64,000 nt of DNA from JAMXLJ01 sp036558745 (GCA_036558745.1 DATBEZ010000040.1:110765-174764), one strand, 5' to 3'. Numbered from the stretch's first letter, positions 40,978-50,803 are shown. The notes: a model not told the origin generated them from the sequence alone. A program made the numbers and translations.

Positions 40978-42999
40978 TTACGTCGTGGACCGAATCGACG
41001 TGACGGTGTTCGAGAGCGGGACGAGGCGTTCGCGGGCGGCCAGCCACGCGTCGAGCTCTCCCGCAGGCACGGGCCGGCTGAGGTAGTAACCCTGCGCGAT
41101 GTGGCACCCGAGCTCGGCCAGCATGAGCCACGCCCGTTCGGACTCGACGCCTTCCGCAACGACCTGCAGCCCGAGGCTGCGGCCGAGGTCCACCGTGGAC
41201 CGAACGATCGCGGCATCGTCGTCGTCGCCGGTCATGCCCTGCACGAACGACTTGTCGATCTTGACCTTGCTCACGGGGAGCCGCTTCAAGCGCGTGAGCG
41301 ATGAATAGCCCGTGCCGAAGTCGTCGAGCACGAGCAACACGCCCATGCGGTGCAACGCTTCGAGCACCGGCTGCGCGCGCGTCGGGTCGGCCATCAGGGT
41401 GCCCTCGGTGATCTCGAGGTGCAGCGACGACGGCGACACGTTCCAGCGCTCGAGCAGCTCCTGCACCCGAAGCGCGAAGTCCGCGTCGTAGAGGTTGCGC
41501 ACCGACACGTTGACGGCGACTGCGAGCGAGCGACCCTTGGCGGCCCACGACGCAGCCTGCTGCAGCGCGTCCTCGAGGACGCGTACGGTCAGCCGTTCGA
41601 TGAGACCCGTCGGCTCCGCGAGCGGGATGAACTCGTCCGGCGGTACGAGACCGTGCTCCGGATGTTCCCACCGGACGAGGGCCTCCACCGCGACGACCTT
41701 GCCGGTGGCCAGCTCCGCGAGCGGCTGGTAGTAGAGCACGAGCTCGTTGCCGTCGATCGCGCTCTTCAGATCGCTCAGCAGCGCCAGGCGTCGCGTCGTG
41801 TGGTGGTCGCGATCGGCGTGGTACAGCTGGAACCCGCTCTGAAGCTCCTTGGCGAGGTACATCGCGACATCGGAGCGCTGGATGAGCGTGTCGCCGTCGT
41901 CTCCGTGCTCGGGGTGCAGTGCCACGCCGATGCTGCCGCGGACCTGGAACGAGAGTCCCTCGAGCTCCACCGGCTCTTCGAGCGTCGCCGCGACGACCCG
42001 CGCGACGTACGCGGCCGTGTCGGCGTCCTGAACCGGAGCGAAGACCCCGAATTCGTCGCCACCGAGTCGCGCGACGAGATCCGTTTCGCGCAGCGCGCCG
42101 CGCAGGCGTTCGCCGACCCGCTGCAACAGGAGGTCGCCGATGTGGTGCCCGAGCGTGTCGTTGACGTCCTTGAACCGGTCCAGGTCGATGAGCAGCACCG
42201 CGAAGGGCCGGTCCGGCTCCTCCGAGACCGACTGTACGACCGCGGCGCGGAAGCCCACCCGGTTCGGGAGGCCGGTCAGCGCGTCGTGTGTCGCCTGGTG
42301 CTCCTTCTCGACCGACGCCTTGGCACTTCGGTACGCGGCGGCGATCGGCAGCAGCAGGATCGGCACGAGCCACAGGTTCGCCTCCGCGCACACGAGCACG
42401 ACGGGTGACAACGCGAGGATCACTGCGTTGGTTGCCGCGTAGAAGCCGAAGTCGCGCAGGAGGAACCGGCGCAACGGCACGTCGAGCGCGAGCGCGATGC
42501 CCGTTCCCGTGAGCACGTGGTTGACGATGAAGAACGTCCCGCCCGCGAGCAGTGCGGGGACGAGCGAGCGCAGCGAAACCGAGCCGTGGCCGAACTGGTG
42601 GTGGATCGTCAGGACCTTGAGCACCGCACCGGCGGCGACGACCGAGATCGTGTACTGCGCGACGTTGAACAGCCGCTTCCACCACGGCTTGTGCTGCACC
42701 GTGTCGGAGACGAGCGACGCGACCGACTGGGCGAGCGCCGCCGGTCCGGATCCGACTGCGAGCAGCAGCGCGAACGCGAACGTGGTGGAGGTGGTGACGT
42801 CCTGGCTCTCGTTGCCGATGGAGACCTGGATCGGGAACAGCTCGCCCACGACGACGAGCGCCGAGAACATGAAGAAGGTCGCCCGGTGGTCGACGGGCGC
42901 GCGGCGACCCAACACCGTGACCACCGCCAGGGCGACGAGCCCGGCTGCGGTCACCGCGCGGACGTAGAAGCGCAGTGCCCTGGGGCCGCGGAGTCGCAT
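40978..42999 (-). CDS. Membrane GGDEF-EAL protein (c-di-GMP turnover), copy 1
   Basis: A 673-residue protein. Residues 10-225 contain about 7-8 membrane segments of an unnamed sensory module. The GGDEF domain has LIDLDRFKDVNDTLGHHIGD and an intact RLGGDEFGVF near residue 312, so diguanylate cyclase activity is possible. The EAL domain has VEALVRWEHP near 438, DDFGTGYSSL and KIDKSFVQGM, so phosphodiesterase activity is possible too. Which dominates cannot be read from sequence. The ATG at 42999 follows GGAACAGGTGG. It is downstream of nothing in its own direction and may be monocistronic. Confidence 0.93.
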   Translation of the reverse strand: MRLRGPRALRFYVRAVTAAGLVALAVVTVLGRRAPVDHRATFFMFSALVVVGELFPIQVSIGNESQDVTTSTTFAFALLLAVGSGPAALAQSVASLVSDTVQHKPWWKRLFNVAQYTISVVAAGAVLKVLTIHHQFGHGSVSLRSLVPALLAGGTFFIVNHVLTGTGIALALDVPLRRFLLRDFGFYAATNAVILALSPVVLVCAEANLWLVPILLLPIAAAYRSAKASVEKEHQATHDALTGLPNRVGFRAAVVQSVSEEPDRPFAVLLIDLDRFKDVNDTLGHHIGDLLLQRVGERLRGALRETDLVARLGGDEFGVFAPVQDADTAAYVARVVAATLEEPVELEGLSFQVRGSIGVALHPEHGDDGDTLIQRSDVAMYLAKELQSGFQLYHADRDHHTTRRLALLSDLKSAIDGNELVLYYQPLAELATGKVVAVEALVRWEHPEHGLVPPDEFIPLAEPTGLIERLTVRVLEDALQQAASWAAKGRSLAVAVNVSVRNLYDADFALRVQELLERWNVSPSSLHLEITEGTLMADPTRAQPVLEALHRMGVLLVLDDFGTGYSSLTRLKRLPVSKVKIDKSFVQGMTGDDDDAAIVRSTVDLGRSLGLQVVAEGVESERAWLMLAELGCHIAQGYYLSRPVPAGELDAWLAARERLVPLSNTVTSIRSTT

Positions 43000-43221
43000 G
43001 CCACCTGTTCCATCGGCCCAGATGAGGGCACCTGAAGTTTCTTGGAAGCTTCTGGCAACCGTGATCAGGCGTCCCGGTGTCTCGCGGTTCCGTCATCGGT
43101 CGGTTTGTCCGGGTTTCTGCCGGGCCACGACTCAGGTCCCGCGCCACCGGGCCGATGAGGGACCACGGCGCACCGCGCCCCGGCGCGGGTCGTGCCGGAC
43201 GACAGCTCGAGAAGGAGAGCG

Positions 43222-43830
43222 GTGTTCCTCGTCGGCTTCGTGGGTCTGGCGCTCCTGAGCGTGCCGCTCACCGGCGGCCGGCTGGGCGCGCTCGCCGCGG
43301 TGCGGTTCCGTTGGGTCGGCCTGCTCGTGGGCGCGCTCGTGGTGCAGGTCGCGATCATCTCGTTCGTGCACGGCGGCCCGTCGTGGTTCCACCCCGCGGT
43401 GCACATCGCGAGCTACGGCGTCGCGCTCACCTTCCTGGTCGCCAACTTCTCCATCACGGGGTTGCCGCTCGTCGGCTTCGGTGGCCTCTTGAACTTCGTC
43501 GCGATCGCGGCGAACGGCGGCGTCATGCCCGCGTCGAAGACCGCGCTCGTCGACGCGGCCCGCACTCACTCGCACAACGCCTTCGACAACTCCGCGCCGG
43601 TCGCGCACGCGCACCTGCGCTTCCTCGGTGACGTGTTCGCGATGCCGGGATGGATGCCGCTGCACAACGTCTTCTCGATCGGTGATCTCCTGATCGCGCT
43701 CGGCGCCGCAGTGGCGATCCACGCTGCCTGCGACACCCGTCTCGCGCGGCTCGGGCGGCACGTGATGCACCACGAGCAAGCGGCCGATCCCGCGTCCGAA
43801 GTCCCGGAGTCGAGCAGCCTCGTGTCCTGA
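43222..43830 (+). CDS. DUF5317 membrane protein
   Basis: A 202-residue protein with about five hydrophobic segments and the DUF5317 hallmark AANGGVMPASKTALVDA. The rest includes RFRWVGLLVGALVVQVAIIS, FLVANFSITGLPLVGFG and FAMPGWMPLHNVFSIGDLLI. GTG 43222 is chosen over 43192 because AAGGAGAG is placed 3-10 bases before it. The function is unknown; the family is common in actinobacteria. It is convergent with the SDR gene, with a 12-base gap. Confidence 0.85.
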   Translation: MFLVGFVGLALLSVPLTGGRLGALAAVRFRWVGLLVGALVVQVAIISFVHGGPSWFHPAVHIASYGVALTFLVANFSITGLPLVGFGGLLNFVAIAANGGVMPASKTALVDAARTHSHNAFDNSAPVAHAHLRFLGDVFAMPGWMPLHNVFSIGDLLIALGAAVAIHAACDTRLARLGRHVMHHEQAADPASEVPESSSLVS

Positions 43831-43842
43831 CGGGACCGCGGT

Positions 43843-44661
<819 letters not shown>

Positions 44662-44835
44662 CGTGTCCCTCCCGTGACGCGAAGGGGCCGATGGTAGCGA
44701 CGCTGATCAACCGCGGTCCGGGGTCGCGTGCGCCACGGCGGCCCGGACCGAGCATGATGAGGGGTCACCGCCGCGGGCGTCCGCCCGCCTGGCGCGGGTG
44801 CCGTCCTGGGTGGGAGAAGGAGAGCGACGCCGCCG

Positions 44836-47787
44836 ATGGCGAACGACGCCGGCTCCGCGGGCGAACCCCGCGGCGAGCGCCGGAACCGGGTGCGCTTCTG
44901 GTCGGGCGGCGGCTTGGATCCGGCGCGCGCAGACGAGCCCGTCGAGACCGAGGAGATCGGCGGTGTCGTCGTGCCCATCAGCCGCGCGCGGGAGCGGGGC
45001 GCACCGCCCGAGGTCCGCGATGCGGCAGGGCTGTCGCCCGACCCACGGGACGATCTGCTGCCGAGCCTCCGTCGCGGCGCTCCCGCGCCCGCGCCACCCG
45101 CGCCCTCCCCGCCACCTCCGCCGAGTTGGGACGAATTCCAACGCCATGAGCAGGAAATCGTCCCAACTGGTGAAGGGGCGGCGCGGCGGGCGGGGTGGTG
45201 GCAACGGGTCCTCGTCGCACACCGGTCGGCCCAGGCGCTGCGACGCCTGAGCGCGCGCGGGTTGGTGGCCCGCAAGGTCCGGCTCGCTCTCACCGCGCTG
45301 GCCGTCGTGTTGGGCGTGTGCTTCGTCAGCGGCACCTACGTGCTGACCGACACGTTGAAGCGGTCGTTCGACCATGTGTTCGCGCAGACCGCGATCGGCG
45401 TCGACGTCGTGGTGCGCACGCGCGCGCCGTTCGGGACGGATACGAGCAGCCGGGTCCGCATGCCCGCGGGGATCATCAACATCATCCGTCAGGCGGACGG
45501 TGTCGGGAAGGCCGAAGGCGTCGTCGAGGGGTACGCGCAGTTCATCGAGCGCGACGGGAAGACCGCGATCAATGCCAATGGGGCGCCGACGATCGGCATC
45601 TCCTGGGCCGCGCACGACCACGTGGGCCCACTGCGGCTCCAGCAGGGAACCGTGCCCCGAAACGGTGGTGAGGTCGCGATGGACGCGGCGACCGCGTCCC
45701 GCTACGGCTTTCACGTCGGTGACCCGGTCAAGGTGCTCTTGACGGGACCGGTGCAACGCATGCGCCTCGTCGGGACGTTCTGCTTCGCGACGCAGTGCGA
45801 CCTCGGTGGTGCGACGTTCGCCGCGTTCGATCCTGTGACCGCGCAGCAGGTGTTCGACTCGCCCGGCGCGTACGACCTCATCAACGTCAAGGCCGCGCCC
45901 GGGGTCAGGCCCGCCGCACTGCTCCAGTCGTTGCGCAACGCAGTGCCCGGTTACGAGGTGTCGTCGGCCGCCGAGGTCGCGAAGGAGACCGGGCAGCAGG
46001 TCCACGACGCCTTCGGCTTCCTCAACGACGCGCTGCTCGGGTTCGCGTCAATCGGCCTCTTCGTCGGCGCGTTCATCATCTTCAATACGTTCACGATCCT
46101 CGTCTCGCAGCGAACCCGGGAGCTCGGCCTGCTCCGCGCGCTCGGTGCGCGAGGAGGTCAGGTGACGCGCTCGGTCATCGCCGAGGCCGCAGCGGTCGGC
46201 GCGGTCGCGGCCGTGGTGGGGTTGGGCCTCGGCATCCTGCTCGCCATCGGGTTGCTAGAGCTCGTGAACCACCTCGGCCTGCAGGTCCCGCAGGGCGAGA
46301 CCGTGGTGCTCGCGCGCACCGTCGTCGCGGCGATCGTGGTCGGCCTCGCGGTGACGGTCGGCTCGGCGATCTATCCCGCGATGCGCGCGTCGCGAATCCC
46401 ACCCGTCGCCGCGATCAACGACTACGGCCCTCGACCGTCGGCCCCATTGGGTCGCCGGACGATCGTCGGCGTGGTGCTGCTCCTGATCGGTGTCGGCGTG
46501 CTCGTCCTCGGCCTGATACGTCACTACACGCAGCTGACGAGCCGCATGCAGGTGGTCGGCATCGGCGCGCTCGTGGTGTTCGTCGGCGTCGCGGTGTTGA
46601 GCCCGGTCCTGACCCGACCGCTGTCGCGCGTCCTCGGCTGGCCGCTGCTGCGCGTCGTCGGTGTCACCGGCACCCTCGCCCGTGGGAACGCCATGCGCAA
46701 CCCGCGCCGGACCGCGGCGACCGCCTCCGCGCTGACGATCGGTCTCTCGCTCGTGTGCCTGGTCGCGATCTTCGCGGCGTCGGCCAAGGCGTCGCTCCAC
46801 GAGGCCCTCGATACGGGCGTTCGTGCCGACTACATCCTGTCGGCCCAGCAGTTCGCGGGCTTCTCGCCCATCGCGGCGCAGCGCGTCGCGCGCGAACCCG
46901 CGGTCCGCAACGTGGTGTCGCTGCGCTTCGACGACGCGCGCATCGGCAACAACGACGAGCAGGTGAGCGGGATCGACACCAACGGGCTGAGCTCGGTCGT
47001 CAACCTCGGCCTGGTCTCGGGCACGGCGAACCTCGGCCCGAACGACATCCTGTTGAGCCAGGACGAGGCGAAGGGCTACCACGTCGACACCGGCGGCACG
47101 CTCCTTGTCGACTTCCCGCGCACCGGACCGCAGCCGTTCCACGTCGCAGGCGTGTATCGCAACGACCACTTCACCGGGGGAATCCCGGTGAAGTTCCTGC
47201 TGCAGAAGGCGACGTTCGAGAGCAACTTCGGCGGGACGCAACAGGACACGCTCGTGTACGTGCAGGCGGCGCCCGGGCAACGGGCCCAGGCCAAGCGCCA
47301 GACCGAGCAGGTGCTCGACGACTTCCCGAACGTCAGCGTTCAGACGCCCGCCGGCTTCCAGCACCAGCAGGAGCAGACGATCAACATGTTCCTCTCGGTG
47401 CTCGTCGCGCTGCTCCTGCTCTCCGAGGTGATCGCGATCCTCGGGATCGTGAACACACTCGCGTTGTCGGTCTACGAACGCACGCACGAGCTGGGTCTGC
47501 TGCGCGCAGTGGGAATGACGCGACGGCAGGTGCGCCGGATGATCCGCGGCGAGTCCGTCATCATCGCGGTCATCGGCGGCGTGCTCGGTCTCGCGGTCGG
47601 TGTGTTCTGGGGTTGGGCGATGACGCGCGCGTTGCGCGACCAGGGCATCACCCGGTTCACCGTCCCGCCGGTGCAGCTGGTGGTGTTCATCGTGGCATCG
47701 GCGGTCGCCGGTGTGGTCGCCGCGGTGCTCCCCGCGTGGCGAGCCGGGCGCCTCGACGTGCTCGAAGCGGTCGCTACGGTCGAGTGA
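44836..47787 (+). CDS. FtsX/MacB-type ABC transporter permease, large form
   Basis: A 983-residue membrane protein with the duplicated permease architecture of LolCE/MacB-like exporters. A soluble N-terminal region of about 145 residues includes a Pro/Ala-rich stretch (APAPPAPSPPPPPSW). The first membrane helix (LALTALAVVLGVCFVSGTY) is near 150-172, a large outer domain follows, then FtsX segment 1 at about 395-500 (TRELGLLRALGARGGQV), a second outer domain, and FtsX segment 2 at about 850-975 (THELGLLRAVGMTRRQV). Such permeases work with a LolD/MacB-type ATPase, but none lies beside it here. GAAGGAGAG precedes the ATG by about 14 bases. The substrate is unknown; lipids, lipoproteins or peptides are typical. 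Confidence 0.9.
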   Translation: MANDAGSAGEPRGERRNRVRFWSGGGLDPARADEPVETEEIGGVVVPISRARERGAPPEVRDAAGLSPDPRDDLLPSLRRGAPAPAPPAPSPPPPPSWDEFQRHEQEIVPTGEGAARRAGWWQRVLVAHRSAQALRRLSARGLVARKVRLALTALAVVLGVCFVSGTYVLTDTLKRSFDHVFAQTAIGVDVVVRTRAPFGTDTSSRVRMPAGIINIIRQADGVGKAEGVVEGYAQFIERDGKTAINANGAPTIGISWAAHDHVGPLRLQQGTVPRNGGEVAMDAATASRYGFHVGDPVKVLLTGPVQRMRLVGTFCFATQCDLGGATFAAFDPVTAQQVFDSPGAYDLINVKAAPGVRPAALLQSLRNAVPGYEVSSAAEVAKETGQQVHDAFGFLNDALLGFASIGLFVGAFIIFNTFTILVSQRTRELGLLRALGARGGQVTRSVIAEAAAVGAVAAVVGLGLGILLAIGLLELVNHLGLQVPQGETVVLARTVVAAIVVGLAVTVGSAIYPAMRASRIPPVAAINDYGPRPSAPLGRRTIVGVVLLLIGVGVLVLGLIRHYTQLTSRMQVVGIGALVVFVGVAVLSPVLTRPLSRVLGWPLLRVVGVTGTLARGNAMRNPRRTAATASALTIGLSLVCLVAIFAASAKASLHEALDTGVRADYILSAQQFAGFSPIAAQRVAREPAVRNVVSLRFDDARIGNNDEQVSGIDTNGLSSVVNLGLVSGTANLGPNDILLSQDEAKGYHVDTGGTLLVDFPRTGPQPFHVAGVYRNDHFTGGIPVKFLLQKATFESNFGGTQQDTLVYVQAAPGQRAQAKRQTEQVLDDFPNVSVQTPAGFQHQQEQTINMFLSVLVALLLLSEVIAILGIVNTLALSVYERTHELGLLRAVGMTRRQVRRMIRGESVIIAVIGGVLGLAVGVFWGWAMTRALRDQGITRFTVPPVQLVVFIVASAVAGVVAAVLPAWRAGRLDVLEAVATVE

Positions 47788-47851
47788 GCACCCGGGCACC
47801 GCGCGACGACCGACTACCATGACGGACCCGACGCCGGCGACGGCGTCCTCC

Positions 47852-47923
47852 GGGCGGTTAGCTCAGGGGGAGAGCACTTCCTTGACGCGGAAGGGGTCAG
47901 AGGTTCAAATCCTCTACCGCCCA
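47852..47923 (+). tRNA. tRNA-Val (GAC)
   Basis: The acceptor stem GGGCGGT (47852-47858) pairs with ACCGCCC (47916-47922). The anticodon stem CTTCC/GGAAG holds the loop TTGACGC with anticodon GAC, and the T arm is CAGAGG-TTCAAAT-CCTCT. Discriminator A47923; CCA is not encoded. A TACCAT box at 47815-47820 may be its -10. Confidence 0.97.
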
Positions 47924-48151
47924 CGACAACGAACCTGGTCAGAAGCGAGGCGCTCGGCCGAGACGCGCAGGGTCCAAGCTTGTGCTCCCACGTTGCCCCC
48001 ACACCGGCGACATAGCGGGTAGTGACGTCATCCTTGCGGGACCCCCGTCGTCGCGCGTGTTCGTGGTCGTCGGGTCCCGACGGCGCTGCGCGCGCCCTTA
48101 CCAGCGGGTAAATCCGCCCCGGGGAATGATCGGTCCGGGCAAGGGCTGAAG
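47924..48151. other. Gap after tRNA-Val with no gene
   Basis: No ORF here has convincing codon bias. There is an 8-bp inverted repeat (48037-48044 with 48072-48079), with many weaker repeats between the arms. No copy of the tRNA 3' end, integrase or transposase remnant is seen. Confidence 0.4.
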
Positions 48152-48469
48152 GTGGTGGCTCCCGCGCACGCGTCGATCGTCGCTGCGTTCGACCCGGTGA
48201 CCGGGCAGACTGCGAGCGGCCAGCTCCCGCAGCTCGGGGCCACCACGTGGGACACCGAGCTGGTGGGCTTCACATTCGCGGGGAGGACCTTCACTGCGAC
48301 GGGCGCCGCAACGTTCGTCGCGGCGAACGGTGACGAGCCACATCAGGTCCTCGCGGTCGATGACGAACTGACGTGGACGACGTCGGGTCAGGTGCCGACG
48401 ACCCACGCGGCGTACGCGACGACCACGATCATGAGCGCAGCGAGGCGCAGGTCTCCGCCGGGGTCGTAA
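48152..48469 (+). CDS. Weakly supported hypothetical protein
   Basis: A 105-residue reading frame starting at GTG 48152 (GTG 48155 is as good). Up to about residue 75 it has a natural amino-acid mix and G/C third positions (LPQLGATTWDTELVGFTFAG, ATFVAANGDEPHQVLAVDDE), suggesting a small beta-rich protein. The final 27 residues are Arg/Ser/Thr-rich and lie antiparallel to a better supported gene on the other strand, so the true 3' end may be eroded. Function unknown. Confidence 0.35.
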   Translation: MVAPAHASIVAAFDPVTGQTASGQLPQLGATTWDTELVGFTFAGRTFTATGAATFVAANGDEPHQVLAVDDELTWTTSGQVPTTHAAYATTTIMSAARRRSPPGS

Positions 48470-48615
48470 CGCCAGTGGTGGTGCGGATAGAAACGGTCCG
48501 AGACGGCCGTGCGCTGGAAGTGCTCGCGCCACGCGAGGAGTGCGAGAAGGAGCAGCCCGCCGACGAAGAGTCGGGGGTCACGTTGCGCAACGTCGACGAG
48601 TCGGTCGAACCCCAT
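48388..48615 (-). CDS. Small two-helix membrane protein
   Basis: A 75-residue protein with two hydrophobic segments (RLFVGGLLLLALLAW and RLAALMIVVVAYAAWVV) separated by a His/Tyr/Trp loop (DRFYPHHHWRYDPGG). Codon third positions are mostly G or C across the whole length and the amino-acid mix is natural, so it is likely real although short. The start is ATG 48615 with a weak GAAGG upstream. It overlaps the 3' end of a plus-strand ORF by 82 bases. No family is recognised. Confidence 0.55.
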   Translation of the reverse strand: MGFDRLVDVAQRDPRLFVGGLLLLALLAWREHFQRTAVSDRFYPHHHWRYDPGGDLRLAALMIVVVAYAAWVVGT

Positions 48616-48927
48616 ACGGCGGTGACCTTCGCGCGGTGCCGTCTCCCGGACCAGGCCCGAGCCTCAACGACGAGTCGATCGCAGCGGACCGGCTTCACGG
48701 CGGAGCGACGACCTTCCGTCCGGTCACGACGTCCCGAGACTGGCCGCCGGAGGCATCGACGACGGTATGCGTCGAGACGCGAATCACGGGGCTGTGTCGT
48801 TGTACTCGCGCTCCCACTGGTCGACAACATCTTGCGGTATCGCCATTCTGGCTCCCAGCTCACGGGCGATGATCGAGGGTCGAACGTACAACGCGATCGA
48901 AGCGGCGTGCCCTGCGATACTCGGAGC
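48616..48927. other. 312-base stretch without a convincing gene
   Basis: No frame keeps a coding bias over the full stretch. On the minus strand a short tail ending MAIPQDVVDQWEREYNDTAP at TGA 48784-48786 looks protein-like but has no clear start, and a second short minus-strand run lies between it and 48615. The region could be a decayed gene. The GATACT box at 48916-48921 belongs to the next gene. Confidence 0.3.
48916..48921 (+). promoter_or_regulatory. -10 box of the lipoprotein gene, leaderless spacing
   Basis: GATACT ends 6 bases before GTG 48928. No useful ribosome site lies in between, so a leaderless transcript is likely. Confidence 0.4.
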
Positions 48928-49338
48928 GTGAGGCGTCTGCCGGTGGTCTTCGTGGCGTTCACCTTCGCGCTCGTCGCGTGCAGCTCGTCGAAGCCGGGCG
49001 CGTCGCGGACGGGCGCAGTCTGCGGAGATCACCACCATCGCGCCCAGGCCGCCCGGCTCCTGAGTCGGTCGCACATCAACCCGTTGGCCGCTGCTGCGTA
49101 CCTCAAGGCCTGCGGGACCTCTTCGGTCGGCTGCAAGTCGGCTTCGGGCCAGGCGCCCGACGCAACGGGCAAGCCGAGCGGACCGACGGTGACGACCCCT
49201 CCGGAGTGCGAGTACACGCGCGAGTTCGCCGGACGCACGGAGAAGGCGACCCTGGTCAAGATCGACGGCCAGTGCTGGATCCGGGCGCACGGCATGCCCG
49301 AGATTCCCGCGCCGTGCGTTCCGAAGGAGGCCGGCTGA
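48928..49338 (+). CDS. Small Cys-containing lipoprotein of unknown function
   Basis: A 136-residue exported protein. Residues 1-18 form a signal peptide with lipobox LVAC (VVFVAFTFALVACSSS), giving a lipidated Cys. The mature part has further Cys residues in CGDHHH, KACGTSSVGC, ECEYTREF, GQCWIRAHG and PCVPKEAG, which could form disulfides outside the cell. GTG 48928 is chosen because it begins the signal peptide and sits 6 bases after a -10 box; the longer reading is a shadow of noncoding sequence. It is convergent with the broken cupin gene. Confidence 0.78.
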   Translation: MRRLPVVFVAFTFALVACSSSKPGASRTGAVCGDHHHRAQAARLLSRSHINPLAAAAYLKACGTSSVGCKSASGQAPDATGKPSGPTVTTPPECEYTREFAGRTEKATLVKIDGQCWIRAHGMPEIPAPCVPKEAG

Positions 49339-49358
49339 CGCCTTGGCGCGGTTGGCGG

Positions 49359-49883
49359 CTAGGCAAGCGCGAGCCGCTCGGCCAGGGACGAACCGACGAC
49401 GCGGACGCCGAACTGTGCGTCGAGTCGTTCGAGCCCGGCGCGGTCGCCCGCCGCGGCGACGTGCTCGATCTGGTTGAGAGAACGGTCGAAGCCGCTCGCG
49501 GGCGTCAACAGGTTGAGCATCCGGCACGCGGGTTGCTCGGCGTGCGCGTTGGTGAAGCTGTGTGGGACGCCGGGCGGCGCGGTCCCGAAGTCGCCGGGAC
49601 CCAGCTCGACGAGGTCGTCACCGAGCTGGAGCGCGAGGACACCTTCGAGAACGTCGAACGAGTCTTCCTGCGCGGCGTGCACGTGTCAGGGCGGGCCGGT
49701 GCGATACGCGATGTCGGCAACGAGGAAGTCGAAGCGTCCTTCGTTGTCGCGGCCGTTCGCCTTGAAGGTCCAGCCCGGCGCGTCGCGCACCGCGTACCCG
49801 TCGATGGTCCTCCCTTCCGATTCGACGCACGGCGCCGCCCGTCCGCTCCCGTGCGCGTCGCCGTCAACGCACTCGAGCGGCAC
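49359..49883 (-). pseudogene. Cupin-domain protein gene interrupted by an in-frame TGA
   Basis: Two segments in the same frame make one cupin. The upstream segment (to 49689, minus strand) reads GWTFKANGRDNEGRFDFLVA and ADIAYRTGPP, then TGA at 49688-49686, and the frame resumes with HVHAAQEDSFDVLEGVLALQ, DLVELGPGDFGTAPPGVPHS and a helical tail. In intact cupins a single residue joins GPP to H-x-H, so the stop replaces one residue (for example CGA to TGA). The downstream part could restart at GTG 49682 but would lack the first cupin strands. The exact 5' end is uncertain. A sequencing error would look the same. Confidence 0.65.
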
Positions 49884-50135
49884 GCGGTGGGGACAGGCGC
49901 TGTGTCCCCCCGGGCAGCCGTCCCCACCGACGATGCCGCGAACGCCGTCCGCCAGCCGGGCGGGGTGAGCTCGGGCAGATGACGGGCGGACGGCGACCCC
50001 AAACTCTGTCGTACCGCGACCTATCGCGCAAGGGTCCGGTTCCCGTTCGCCACGCTACGTGGTTTCGTGCGCGCGCCGTTCGGGGAACCGTTCCGGCGTG
50101 AGGGCACACGGCCCTCGGAAACAGGAGGTGCGCAC

Positions 50136-50357
50136 GTGGGCATCGGCGTCGGACTGGTCCTCGCCGGCGTGGGAGCGATCCTGACCTTCGCGGTGAACAA
50201 GCAGGTCAACGGGATCGACATCCAGACGGTCGGCGTGATCCTCATGGTCATCGGCGGGCTGGGCGTGCTGCTCTCCGCCCTCTTCTGGAGCAGCTGGTCG
50301 CCCACGCGCCGGCGCGAGACGGTCGTGTACGAGGACCGGCGCGGCGACCTCCTCTAA
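50136..50357 (+). CDS. DUF6458 family small membrane protein
   Basis: A 73-residue protein beginning with GIGVGLVLAGVGAILTFAV, then IDIQTVGVILMVIGGLGVLL; these are two membrane segments with a short polar loop, and a basic, acidic tail (RRRETVVYEDRR) follows. This matches the actinobacterial DUF6458 layout. GTG 50136 is well supported by AGGAGGTG 5 bases upstream; the longer reading is not. A strong hairpin follows the stop. Function unknown. Confidence 0.85.
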   Translation: MGIGVGLVLAGVGAILTFAVNKQVNGIDIQTVGVILMVIGGLGVLLSALFWSSWSPTRRRETVVYEDRRGDLL

Positions 50358-50372
50358 CGCGGTCCGGAGCGC

Positions 50373-50405
50373 GACGGTGCCCCGGCCACGGACCGGGGCA
50401 CCGTC
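50373..50405 (+). terminator. Strong terminator hairpin after the DUF6458 gene
   Basis: Perfect 13-bp arms (50373-50385 with 50393-50405) around a 7-base loop, 16 bases after the stop codon. There is no U-tract. Confidence 0.75.
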
Positions 50406-50546
50406 ACTCCTGCGCGTCGAGCCCGGGGGGAAGAGCTCGGTACTGGGACTCACGCAAGTGAGGCCGACCTTATGGACCGTCCTCACGAAGCTCAATAGGG
50501 CGGGCGACCCATTTCGGTCGGGCCGCGAGCGTTCCGACCTGGCGCT

Positions 50547-50738
50547 TCAGGCCGCCGCGCAGCTGCGATGCCGCTCGGTCACCTCGACCTGCTCGAGGGC
50601 GTGGAACACGAGGCAGAGGCCCTCGGCCGTGCGCAGATGGCGCAGCGACCCGTCGGAGCGCACGCGCTCGACGGTGTAGTCGTGGTCGCCCCAACGAACC
50701 CGGTCACCGGGGCAGAGCTCGTCCGCGCCGATCCGCAT
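50547..50738 (-). CDS. Small hypothetical soluble protein
   Basis: A 63-residue protein beginning MRIGADELCPGDRVRWGDHD and continuing YTVERVRSDGSLRHLRTAEG, then VFHALEQVEVTERHR. It looks like a small beta-barrel of the KOW/Tudor type, but this is only an impression. GGAGGG lies just before the ATG at 50738. It lies 65 bases downstream of the GGDEF-EAL gene on the same strand and may be cotranscribed with it. The 141-base gap on its other side (50406-50546) holds nothing recognisable. Confidence 0.65.
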   Translation of the reverse strand: MRIGADELCPGDRVRWGDHDYTVERVRSDGSLRHLRTAEGLCLVFHALEQVEVTERHRSCAAA

Positions 50739-50803
50739 ACCCTCCGATTCGGCCGGGCGCGGGCCGAGCTGAGGGATTCGGCCCGATCGGCGGCCCGCGT
50801 GGC

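Noticed and set aside
44836..45270. Separate small gene for the N-terminal part of the FtsX permease
   Set aside because: The frame is continuous with even codon bias and no internal stop or new ribosome site, so it is treated as an extension of the permease.
49686..49688. Selenocysteine or programmed readthrough at the cupin TGA
   Set aside because: Cupins of this form have no selenocysteine at this place and no SECIS-like hairpin follows; a nonsense mutation or base error is simpler.
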